Shown in pieces: positions 1 to 6,286 of a DNA stretch of 6,322 bases. Each line of letters opens with the position of its first letter. Position 1 is the first letter of the stretch. The notes beneath the pieces are model-generated. The model worked only from the letters and a program-made list of their open reading frames with translations, was not told the DNA's origin and searched no databases. Source of the stretch: Planctomycetota bacterium (GTDB lineage: Bacteria > Planctomycetota > Planctomycetia > Planctomycetales > Planctomycetaceae); NCBI GenBank assembly GCA_023429275.1, contig JAEYWB010000563.1:1-6322 (forward strand), read 5' to 3'. The position numbers were made by a program, and so were the translations under genes.

Positions 1-795
1 GAGCAGTTCGCCGACCTGATCGGCATCCACTTCCTCGCCATCAAGTCACTGGCGGTGGAAGACGACGAGTTCTACGAGTTCATTATCGAGCACCTCCCGT
101 TCGAGACGACTCTCGGCCGGGTCTCTCTCCGCGAGTACCTCGAGAGCGATCCAACGGTTCGTTATGTCCTGTCGGATGACGAGTTCCGCCAGGTCGCTGC
201 GGTCGCGGCCGCCCAGGGGATGCACCTGATCAACGGGGGATTCGTTCATGACCATGAGCTTCTGTCGAAGCTTCCGGCGGTCTTCCCCGACCGGCCGGTC
301 GAACGGCTCGACATCGCCACACTGACCGAGGCTTTCGAGGAGCTGACGGACGCCGAGCAGGATGAGGCGTTCACGCTCATCGCCGCGGCCGACCAGGCAC
401 TCAAGCGGTTCGGCTGCATCGTCGACGTCAAGAAGTTCCAGCCCGCCCAGGTCCCGGTCCTGTATACGGTCTCCCAGGATGCGCTGTTCGAGCGGGACAT
501 CGAGCGGAGTCGCGAGAACGCGGACGATCTCTGGTCAGGACTGCTCGATGGCATGGCGGCCAGCCGGCCTCCGGCCCGGTCTGCCCAGCTCTGCCTCAAC
601 TACCGCCACCGTCTCATTCAGCGGCTGGCCCGTGTCACCGATCGGGACCTCATCCGGCGAACAGTCGAGGTTCTGTACGTGCAGGCCCTCCTCCTCGGGC
701 ACTATCCCCTGAAGCCTGAAGAGTTGTCGCTGATGGGCGAAGGGCTGCTGACGCTGGTCGAGCGTGTGCTCGAGCACACGGCGGAGGAACCGTAA
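1..795 (+). CDS. HSP90-family (HtpG-like) chaperone, C-terminal part, 5' truncated by window edge
   Basis: The reading frame is open from base 1 to the TAA at 793-795, giving 264 residues with no start needed inside the window. The in-frame GTG at 55 is probably internal, because the 18 residues before it read as coding and fit the family. The text resembles the middle and C-terminal domains of the divergent bacterial 'HSP90 family protein' group: LAIKSLAVEDDEFYEFIIEH followed by LPFETTLG (visible residues 12-40), the VRYVLSDDEFRQVAAVAAAQ segment, and a C-terminal dimerisation-like end with LCLNYRHRL (197-205) and VLYVQALLLGHYPL (224-237). HSP90 proteins are cytoplasmic ATP-driven dimeric chaperones. 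The N-terminal ATPase domain would lie to the left of the window, so its ATP-binding residues cannot be checked. The protein ends in HTAEEP, not the eukaryotic MEEVD. The next gene overlaps its stop codon. Family assignment is from remembered motif similarity, not a search. Confidence 0.8.
   Translation, partial: EQFADLIGIHFLAIKSLAVEDDEFYEFIIEHLPFETTLGRVSLREYLESDPTVRYVLSDDEFRQVAAVAAAQGMHLINGGFVHDHELLSKLPAVFPDRPVERLDIATLTEAFEELTDAEQDEAFTLIAAADQALKRFGCIVDVKKFQPAQVPVLYTVSQDALFERDIERSRENADDLWSGLLDGMAASRPPARSAQLCLNYRHRLIQRLARVTDRDLIRRTVEVLYVQALLLGHYPLKPEELSLMGEGLLTLVERVLEHTAEEP
783..787 (+). promoter_or_regulatory. Shine-Dalgarno site for the TPR-like gene, inside the HSP90 gene end
   Basis: GGAGG lies 7 bases before the ATG at 795, within the last codons of the chaperone gene. 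Together with the TAATG stop/start overlap it supports the start at 795 and suggests translational coupling of the two genes. Confidence 0.7.
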
Positions 796-1964
796 TGTCC
801 GAAGAGCGGCTGTCGAGACTGATCGAGGAAGCACGCGGCCTCGAGCGTGGCCGCGAGAAGCTCGAGCGGATGGAGGAGGCACTCCGGATCGCCGAGACAC
901 TCGGTCGGTCTGCCCAGGCGAACTGGATCCGGAACTCCGTGGTCGAGACGTCGGTCTTTTCGGGAAACCCCGACCGGGCGGTCACGCACTTCGCCGGCAT
1001 CCTCCAGGCGGCCGATGCCCGTCCGGGCCAGACAGACTGGCGGGATGTGCTGTTCCGCTACCGATGGGTGCTCAACGCCGCGTTGGAGTTTCCAACGATC
1101 CCGCGGCAGCGCCTCGCCGAAATGGTGGAAGACTTCGGCCGGCGGACTCAGCAGCACGGCTTCAGCCACCGGAACACGCTTCACCTGCGGGCCTACTTCC
1201 ACTGGACGATCGGGGAACTGGCCGAGGCCGAGGCGATCGACCGCGAATGGCAGTTTCTTCCCCGGGACCCCTTGGCGATCTGTCACGCCTGCGAAGAGAA
1301 CGAGCGGCTGGTCTTCCGCAGCCAGTACGAGCGATACGCGGAGGCGGCGGCCCTGGCCGATCCGTACCTGAAGGGACGGATGACGTGCGCTTCCGTCCCG
1401 CAGGCGACGTTTGCCGAACTGGCGCTCGTCAATCTCGGGCTGGGCCGGTTTGACGAAGCCAGACGTGTTGCGGACCGCGGCTACCGGATGAGCTCCCGCG
1501 ACCGTTCGCTGCTGACCGAAATGGGGGACTACCTGATCTGCGCAGCCCGGCTGGAGCGGATGACATACGGCATGACTCTCTTCAACCGGCACTTCCTGTG
1601 GTGCCACGAGAGCACGTCTCCGAAAGACCGCCTCTGCTTTCTCCGCGGAGCAACGACCTTCCTGATGCGACTCGTGGAGGGGCCGACCTCCGCCGCGACG
1701 GAAGAGCCGGCGGGATCCCCGGGCGCGGCGGAACCCGTGCCGGCCGCGGCCGGGGGGACGTCCCGTCGTCGACGGATGGCGATTCCCGCGGGGCACCCGC
1801 TTTACGCATCCGACGGTCGATACAACCCCCGCGACGTCCTCGCCTGGTGCCTCGCGGAAACGGAGCGCCTGACGGTCGCCTTTGACGCCCGGAACGGAAA
1901 CAACTTTCATCGGAAGCGTTGGGAGACGGTGCAGCAGCTGGCGGGGGTTGCCTCGACAGGCTGA
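795..1964 (+). CDS. TPR-like helical-repeat protein coupled to the HSP90-family gene
   Basis: A 389-residue protein starting at ATG 795, which shares its A with the upstream TAA, and ending at TGA 1962-1964. The sequence is almost wholly alpha-helical and has short TPR-like units: EKLERMEEALRIAETLGR (21-38), GNPDRAVTHFAGIL (57-70), GELAEAEAIDREW (140-152), QYERYAEAAALADPYLKG (177-194) and FAELALVNLGLGRFDEARR (206-224). A CHAC motif sits at 163-166. Residues about 297-327 form a low-complexity Ala/Pro/Gly/Glu linker ending in RRRR, followed by a small helical C-terminal segment. There is no signal peptide or membrane segment, so it is cytoplasmic. No catalytic motif is visible. TPR folds mediate protein-protein contacts; because it is coupled to an HSP90-family gene, a co-chaperone or client-adaptor role is a reasonable inference but unproven. 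I recall similar proteins beside HSP90-family genes in actinobacteria, which I could not check. Confidence 0.8.
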   Translation: MSEERLSRLIEEARGLERGREKLERMEEALRIAETLGRSAQANWIRNSVVETSVFSGNPDRAVTHFAGILQAADARPGQTDWRDVLFRYRWVLNAALEFPTIPRQRLAEMVEDFGRRTQQHGFSHRNTLHLRAYFHWTIGELAEAEAIDREWQFLPRDPLAICHACEENERLVFRSQYERYAEAAALADPYLKGRMTCASVPQATFAELALVNLGLGRFDEARRVADRGYRMSSRDRSLLTEMGDYLICAARLERMTYGMTLFNRHFLWCHESTSPKDRLCFLRGATTFLMRLVEGPTSAATEEPAGSPGAAEPVPAAAGGTSRRRRMAIPAGHPLYASDGRYNPRDVLAWCLAETERLTVAFDARNGNNFHRKRWETVQQLAGVASTG

Positions 1965-2001
1965 GCGTCTCCCGGCGGGACACCCAACAGACGGTGCGAT
2001 C

Positions 2002-3480
2002 ATGGCTTCTCCCCGTTACCCGTCGCTGTACCAGGTCAACACCCGGGTCTATCTCACCGAACTCGGCCGCCGGTTGCGGCGCCCGGCGACACTGGCCGAT
2101 ATTCCGGACGGGATGCTCGACCAGGTTCGGGACCAGGGCTTCGACTGGATCTGGTGGCTGAGTGGCTGGACAACCAGCCCCCGGTCGCGACAGGTGTCGC
2201 TGACGAATTCCGACTGGCGGCGGGAGTTTGAGGAGACGCTCCCCGACCTGACCGACGACGACATCGGCGGCTCGGGCTTTGCCATCGAGGCCTATGACGT
2301 CAGTCCTCAGCTGGGAGGGGACGAGGCCCTCGCCGATCTGCGGGGCCGGATGCGGAAGCGAGGCCTTTCGCTGATGCTCGACTTCGTGCCGAACCACTCG
2401 GGACTCGATCACCGCTATCTCGAGGAAAGCCCCGAGTTCTACATCGCGGGGACGGAGGAAGAGGTCGCGCGGTCACCGGGAAACTACTTCCGAGTCGCGT
2501 TGCCCGGGGGGCCGGAGTTCGTCGCGCTCGGACGTGATCCCAATTACCCCGCGTGGCCCGATGTCCTTCAATTCAATTACGGCGTTGCCGGACTTCAGAA
2601 GTCGCTGACCAACGAGTTGCTGCGGATCGCCGAGCGGTGCGACGGCGTCCGCTGCGACATGGCGATGCTGATGCTTCCCGAGATCTTCCAGCGGACCTGG
2701 GGAATCACTCCCCCGTCCTTCTGGCCGGAAGCGACCGCGGCAGTACGGCGGGCCCATCCCGGGTTCCGCTTCCTGGCGGAGGTCTACTGGGATCTGGAGT
2801 GGAGGCTGCAGCAGCAGGGTTTCGACTGGACCTATGACAAGCGGCTCTATGACCGGCTCAGGCACGGAGACGCGACCGGTCTCCGCGGTCACCTGGGGGC
2901 CGGGCTCGACTTCCAGGACCGGCTGGCACGGTTCCTCGAGAACCACGACGAAGCCCGCGCGGCGGCTTCATTCCCAGACGACCAGCACCGGGCGGCAGCG
3001 GCAATCACCTACCTCAGTCCGGGATTGCGGTTCTTCTACGACGGCCAGTTTGAAGGCCGACTGGTCCGCGTCTCGCCACACCTCGTCCGTGCTCCCGCGG
3101 AGTCGGTCAGCAGCTCGCTGTCGGAGTTCTATGAACGACTCCGATCGGTGCTGAAACGCGATGTCGTCCGAGACGGGAACTGGCAGCTCCTCGACTGTTC
3201 CCCGGCCTGGGACGGCAACGGCACACACAACGCGTTCGTCACGATGGCCTGGACGAATGGGGACCAGCGGCTCCTGGTTGCTGTGAACGATTCCGCGGAT
3301 CAAGCCCAGTGCTACTGCCGCCTCCCCTGGGCAGGGCTTGCACGCCACCGGGTCCGTCTGACGGATCTGCTCGGAAACGCCACCTACGAGCGCGACGGGG
3401 CAGAACTGCTCGACCGGGGCCTGTACCTCGATGTCCTGCCATGGACCGCTCACGCCTTCGACGTCGCCGTCGAAGAGTGA
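2002..3480 (+). CDS. GH13 alpha-amylase-family glycoside hydrolase, cytoplasmic
   Basis: A 492-residue protein from ATG 2002 to TGA 3478-3480. The same frame is open back to an ATG at 1882, but that would overlap the previous gene by 83 bases, and the family-like sequence (MASPRYPSLYQVNTRVYL) begins at 2002. All GH13 regions are present: region I LDFVPNH (126-132), region II GVRCDMAM (215-222) with nucleophile Asp219 and Arg217, region III FLAEVYW (257-263) with acid/base Glu260, and region IV FLENHDE (311-317) with His315 and transition-state Asp316. A (beta/alpha)8 barrel is followed by a C-terminal beta domain from about residue 415. GH13 enzymes hydrolyse or transfer alpha-glucosidic bonds. 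There is no signal peptide, so it probably acts on intracellular alpha-glucan or disaccharide; the exact specificity cannot be read. It follows the TPR-like gene by 37 bases with no clear Shine-Dalgarno, and is probably transcribed with it. Confidence 0.9.
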   Translation: MASPRYPSLYQVNTRVYLTELGRRLRRPATLADIPDGMLDQVRDQGFDWIWWLSGWTTSPRSRQVSLTNSDWRREFEETLPDLTDDDIGGSGFAIEAYDVSPQLGGDEALADLRGRMRKRGLSLMLDFVPNHSGLDHRYLEESPEFYIAGTEEEVARSPGNYFRVALPGGPEFVALGRDPNYPAWPDVLQFNYGVAGLQKSLTNELLRIAERCDGVRCDMAMLMLPEIFQRTWGITPPSFWPEATAAVRRAHPGFRFLAEVYWDLEWRLQQQGFDWTYDKRLYDRLRHGDATGLRGHLGAGLDFQDRLARFLENHDEARAAASFPDDQHRAAAAITYLSPGLRFFYDGQFEGRLVRVSPHLVRAPAESVSSSLSEFYERLRSVLKRDVVRDGNWQLLDCSPAWDGNGTHNAFVTMAWTNGDQRLLVAVNDSADQAQCYCRLPWAGLARHRVRLTDLLGNATYERDGAELLDRGLYLDVLPWTAHAFDVAVEE

Positions 3481-3520
3481 CGCGAGTCCGTGCGACGCGC
3501 CGTGCTGGCTCTGCAGAAGG

Positions 3521-4879
3521 TCAGGCCAGTGCCTCGCGGATCACCTCTCCCTCCGAGACCGGGACGGGACGCCCGTCTGCGAGGGTGTAGTTGAGGGAGT
3601 TGGCGTCGTAGCCGAGCGCCGCGAAGACCGTGGCGTGGAGGTCGGCCGGCGTGACCGGTCGCGACCAGGGGGCTCCGCCGGTCTTGTCGGATTCCCCGAT
3701 GACCTGTCCGCCCCGGACGCCGCCCCCCGCGAGGACGACGGAGTAGCAGTGCGGCCAGTGGTCGCGGCCGGCGTCCTTGTTGATGATCGGCGTCCGTCCG
3801 AAATCGCCGATCCAGACGACGAGCGTGCTGTCGAGGAGGCCCCGCTCGGCAAGATCGTCGAGCAGGGCGGAGTAGGCCTGTTCCATCCGCGGGACGAGCG
3901 ACTTCTTCAGCTTGCCGAAGTTGTCGATGTGGGTATCCCAGGTGATGCTCGGGCCGTTGACCGTCGAGATGAAGCGGACCCCCGCCTCGACGAGGCGACG
4001 GGCGAGGAGATGCGATTGCCCCCAGGTGTGGCGGCCGTACCGGTCGCGAACCTCGGCCGGCTCCTTCGAGAGATCGAACGCCTCTCCCGCTTTCTTCTCC
4101 TGGACGAGAGACATGGCCCGGGTCCGGGCAACTTCCATCTCTTCGGCCAGGGCCGTTCGAATCGCGCCGGTCCGGCCGTCGAGACCTTCGAGCAGGCTCC
4201 GACGGTCGCTGAACCGGTCGGGAGTCATGTCACCCGTCAGTCCCATGTTGGGGACCTGGAAGTTCCGATCGTTCGGGTCGGCGTTGAGGACGAACGGGTC
4301 GAACCGCGAGCCGAGGCAGCCGCCGAACTGCCCGGGGGTGAGATAGACGAAACTGTCGCAGTGGGGCTGCGGAGTGATCACGTACGGAGGGATCGCGCCG
4401 CTGTATCCGTCCCGCTGGGCGAGCCAGCCAACGAGCGTCCCGAAGCTCGGGAAGTCGGACCGGCTCGGAGTGATGAGCGTGCTGTCCTGCGGGTAAGGGC
4501 GGCCGACCGTCGTCCAGTACATCCCGGAGTTGTGAGCACTCTGCTTGTGGTGCATCGTCCGGATGATCGCCAGCTTGTCGGCCCGCGGGGCCATCCGGGG
4601 GAGGAGTTCCGAGATCTGGATTCCCGGAACATTGGTATCGATCGGCTGGAACTCTCCGCGGATGGAATCGGTCGCGTGGGGCTTCATGTCCCACAGGTCA
4701 ATGTGACTCGCGGCCCCGCAGTTGAAGATCATGATGACCGATTTCGCACGGCCGGAACCGGGCGAAGGGGCGGCCAGGGTCGCGCGATCCCAGAGCGAGA
4801 GGGCACCGAGGGCTCCACCAGCAAGAAAACTTCGACGAGACGCACCTCGAGCGCCTGACAGACCAGGTAGTCCGGGCAT
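3521..4879 (-). CDS. DUF1501 protein with Tat signal peptide (alkaline phosphatase-like fold)
   Basis: A 452-residue minus-strand protein from ATG 4879-4877 to TGA 3523-3521. An ATG nine codons upstream (4906) is also in frame, but only the inner ATG has a Shine-Dalgarno (GGAGG, four bases away). The twin-arginine signal SRRSFLAGGALGALSL starts at residue 14, with a likely cleavage near ATLAA (33-37), so the protein should be exported folded. DUF1501 landmarks are visible: GAASHIDLWDMKP (55-67), ITWDTHIDNFGKL (312-324), GDFGRTP (358-364), GRDHWP (371-376) and the late TPADLHATVFAALGYD (410-425). The Asp/His residues in these motifs are candidates for metal binding, as in the alkaline phosphatase/sulfatase clan. 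The biochemical role of the family is not established; it is very abundant in planctomycetes, often beside DUF1549/DUF1553 cytochrome-like genes, none of which is seen here. It converges with the GH13 gene at a 40-base gap. Confidence 0.92.
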   Translation of the reverse strand: MPGLPGLSGARGASRRSFLAGGALGALSLWDRATLAAPSPGSGRAKSVIMIFNCGAASHIDLWDMKPHATDSIRGEFQPIDTNVPGIQISELLPRMAPRADKLAIIRTMHHKQSAHNSGMYWTTVGRPYPQDSTLITPSRSDFPSFGTLVGWLAQRDGYSGAIPPYVITPQPHCDSFVYLTPGQFGGCLGSRFDPFVLNADPNDRNFQVPNMGLTGDMTPDRFSDRRSLLEGLDGRTGAIRTALAEEMEVARTRAMSLVQEKKAGEAFDLSKEPAEVRDRYGRHTWGQSHLLARRLVEAGVRFISTVNGPSITWDTHIDNFGKLKKSLVPRMEQAYSALLDDLAERGLLDSTLVVWIGDFGRTPIINKDAGRDHWPHCYSVVLAGGGVRGGQVIGESDKTGGAPWSRPVTPADLHATVFAALGYDANSLNYTLADGRPVPVSEGEVIREALA

Positions 4880-4883
4880 GAAA

Positions 4884-4888
4884 CCTCC
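4884..4888 (-). promoter_or_regulatory. Shine-Dalgarno site fixing the DUF1501 start
   Basis: Read on the minus strand this is GGAGG, followed by TTTC and the ATG at 4879. The upstream in-frame ATG at 4906 has no comparable site, so this motif decides the start and puts the Tat arginines at residues 15-16. Confidence 0.7.
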
Positions 4889-4924
4889 AACGTGGCCCGC
4901 AAACATATGACGGCGCGTGGATGT

Positions 4925-4930
4925 GTTATA
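4925..4930 (-). promoter_or_regulatory. Possible -10 element (TATAAC) for the DUF1501 gene
   Basis: On the minus strand TATAAC matches five of six bases of the sigma-70 -10 consensus and stands out in GC-rich surroundings. It lies just past the esterase terminator and 45 bases before the DUF1501 ATG. No good -35 hexamer is found 16-18 bases upstream (TTTCTC at best), so this is a weak prediction. Confidence 0.25.
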
Positions 4931-4950
4931 TCGGCTGGCGGGGAGGGGAG

Positions 4951-4980
4951 AAAAGAGCAGGGCGGGAAAGTCGCCTGCTC
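4951..4980 (-). terminator. Rho-independent terminator after the esterase gene
   Basis: On the minus strand GAGCAGGCG pairs with CGCCCTGCTC as a nine-pair stem with one bulged C, around a seven-base loop, and is followed immediately by TTTTCT. It sits about 105 bases past the esterase stop and 72 bases before the DUF1501 start. This is the right place and orientation to end the esterase transcript and to separate the two minus-strand genes. Confidence 0.65.
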
Positions 4981-4981
4981 A

Positions 4982-5033
4982 GTTCGCGAGATGTGCGAAC
5001 GTCCACTGCCGTCACAACCGGGACGTTCGGCAC
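4982..5033 (-). other. Overlapping inverted repeats in the esterase 3' untranslated region
   Basis: The arm at 4993-5004 (GTGCGAACGTCC on the plus strand) is complementary to 5021-5033 with one bulged base, enclosing a 16-base loop. Part of the same arm, GCGAAC at 4995-5000, also pairs perfectly with GTTCGC at 4982-4987 around a seven-base loop. The two stems are mutually exclusive. No T-tract follows either one, so they are not simple terminators. They could stabilise the esterase mRNA end, help the terminator at 4951-4980, or be chance in GC-rich DNA. Confidence 0.4.
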
Positions 5034-5084
5034 GGTGCGACAGACGGTCGAATGCCCCCTCGCTCATCCCGCAGATCGAAACGG

Positions 5085-6119
5085 CTACGACAAATGCTTC
5101 TTGAAGACCGCCTGGGTCCGCTCCCACATCTCGGGCGAAAGGACGTGGCCGGTCCCTTCTTGGATGAAGGACGAGAACTTGTCGCTCGCTCCCTGTGCGG
5201 CGTAGGCGGCGGCGATCGTCTTGACTCCTTCACGTGCCTCCTCAATCGGCGTCCCGGCATCGGTTTCGCCGATGTTGAGATGCAGTGCTCGTGGCGCGAT
5301 GAGGGCTGCGATGTCGGGCGTGTCGCCGTACTCGTAGAGCCCGGGAATGAAGTTCGGGAAACAGTGCAGGATCCTCATGCGGTGAATCCCCTTGTACGTC
5401 GGGAGGCAGCAGTTCCCGACGAGACACTTCAGCCGCGGCTCCCACGGTCCGATCATCCAGGTGTTGGTCGAGCCCATCGAATGGCCGTAGCAGCCGAGGC
5501 GGTCCCCTTTCACCTCCGGTCGTGAGGCGATGTAGTCGACGGCCCGTCGCATATCGAGGATGTTCTTCCAGGCGAGGCACTTGCCGGCGACCACGTACCT
5601 CAGGAACTCAAACCGCTCGAACGCGGGGCCGTCGAGTTTTCCCGCGGGGTCGCGGCGCTCGCCGAAGCAGAGCATGTCGGGGCAGAGAACGACATACCCC
5701 AGCTTTGCCAGGGCGACGCCGGTGTGATGCATCGGCATGCCGCCGAGGCCCGCCGGTTCGATCTTGCCGACCGGCCATTGCCCGGCGTGTTGATGCCAGA
5801 CGCAGATTCCCGGTGCGGGAGACTGCGCCGTTACGCCGTCGGGAACGATCAGGATCGCGGGGATCCTGTCGTCCGGCTCCGCGAGGTAGTTGACCCACTC
5901 GAGCCGGTACCCGTCCTTCTGCTCGGTCTTGAGGACTTTCGGTTCGAGAGGACCCGGTGTCGGCCAGTCGCCCCCCAGGCAGCGCAGGAGGTGGTCCCGG
6001 AACGTCGACGGTCCCGCCGCCGCAGGTGTCGCAATCGCCATGGCAAGCATCCCGCTGGAGCCCGCGGCGGCCGTCAGGGCCCCCGCCTTGAGAAAGGATC
6101 GTCGGTTCGGATCGGACAT
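5085..6119 (-). CDS. Tat-exported alpha/beta hydrolase (acetyl xylan esterase / dienelactone hydrolase-like)
   Basis: A 344-residue minus-strand protein from ATG 6119-6117 to TAG 5087-5085. A weak GAGG lies five bases before the ATG. The Tat signal NRRSFLKAGALTAAAG begins at residue 5, and cleavage is likely near TPAAAG (31-36), so the enzyme should act outside the cytoplasm. The alpha/beta hydrolase core shows VWHQHAGQWPVGK (107-119), a nucleophile elbow CYGHSMGS (210-217) with Ser214, a likely acid Asp287 in NIGETDAGTP, and catalytic His325 in GTGHVLS. It resembles Abhydrolase_7-type proteins related to acetyl xylan esterases and peptidase S9-like hydrolases; substrate is unknown, with carbohydrate esters a fair guess. 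The mature protein is unusually rich in cysteine, including a CC pair at 237-238. A terminator follows the gene, and a gene facing the other way starts on its upstream side. Confidence 0.88.
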   Translation of the reverse strand: MSDPNRRSFLKAGALTAAAGSSGMLAMAIATPAAAGPSTFRDHLLRCLGGDWPTPGPLEPKVLKTEQKDGYRLEWVNYLAEPDDRIPAILIVPDGVTAQSPAPGICVWHQHAGQWPVGKIEPAGLGGMPMHHTGVALAKLGYVVLCPDMLCFGERRDPAGKLDGPAFERFEFLRYVVAGKCLAWKNILDMRRAVDYIASRPEVKGDRLGCYGHSMGSTNTWMIGPWEPRLKCLVGNCCLPTYKGIHRMRILHCFPNFIPGLYEYGDTPDIAALIAPRALHLNIGETDAGTPIEEAREGVKTIAAAYAAQGASDKFSSFIQEGTGHVLSPEMWERTQAVFKKHLS

Positions 6120-6286
6120 CGGCGCCTCGCACGAGCAAAGAATCAGTCGTCAGCTCGACCGGTCAGTCACACAGAGCCCATTCATCCGGATAGTACGCCG
6201 CCGAAGACGGGGCCGGAACTCCGGCGCTTGAGAAGGTGAGCCGTCCCCTCGATCATGTCGTTCCCGGCGGACATTCGGCCGGAACA
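6120..6286. promoter_or_regulatory. Divergent intergenic region
   Basis: This 167-base gap separates the esterase start from the plus-strand gene at the right edge and must hold promoters for at least one of them. No convincing -35/-10 pair is seen on either strand. Visible structure includes the palindrome GACCGGTC at 6157-6164, flanked by direct repeats TCAGTC at 6143-6148 and 6163-6168 whose starts are 20 bases apart. There is also a small stem GCCGG/CCGGC at 6212-6225 and an ATGTC/GACAT series from 6255. The palindrome with flanking repeats could be an operator, but this is speculative. Confidence 0.35.

Noticed and set aside
764..1453. Plus-strand frame of 229 codons overlapping the TPR-like gene in another frame
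   Set aside because: Arg/Gly/Pro-rich composition typical of a shifted GC-rich frame; the TPR-like frame has the start coupling and helical repeats.
702..2003. Long minus-strand frame of 433 codons opposite the HSP90 and TPR-like genes
   Set aside because: It is antisense to two recognisable, coupled genes, and its product is Arg/Pro/Gly-rich with no family motifs. Long antisense frames are expected in GC-rich coding DNA.
3481..3520. Possible bidirectional terminator between the convergent GH13 and DUF1501 genes
   Set aside because: Only a six-pair stem with a bulge (CTGGCT with AGGCCAG, 3505-3529) is found, it reaches into the DUF1501 gene, and there is no T-tract on either side.
3431..4858. 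Plus-strand frame of 475 codons opposite the DUF1501 gene
   Set aside because: It is the antisense shadow of a clear DUF1501 protein, would overlap the GH13 gene end, and has Arg/Glu/Val-rich text with no domain.
4907..5084. Search for a small gene or RNA in the spacer between the esterase and DUF1501 genes
   Set aside because: Apart from the terminator, the hairpins and a weak -10 there is no frame with a ribosome binding site, and no recognised RNA family.
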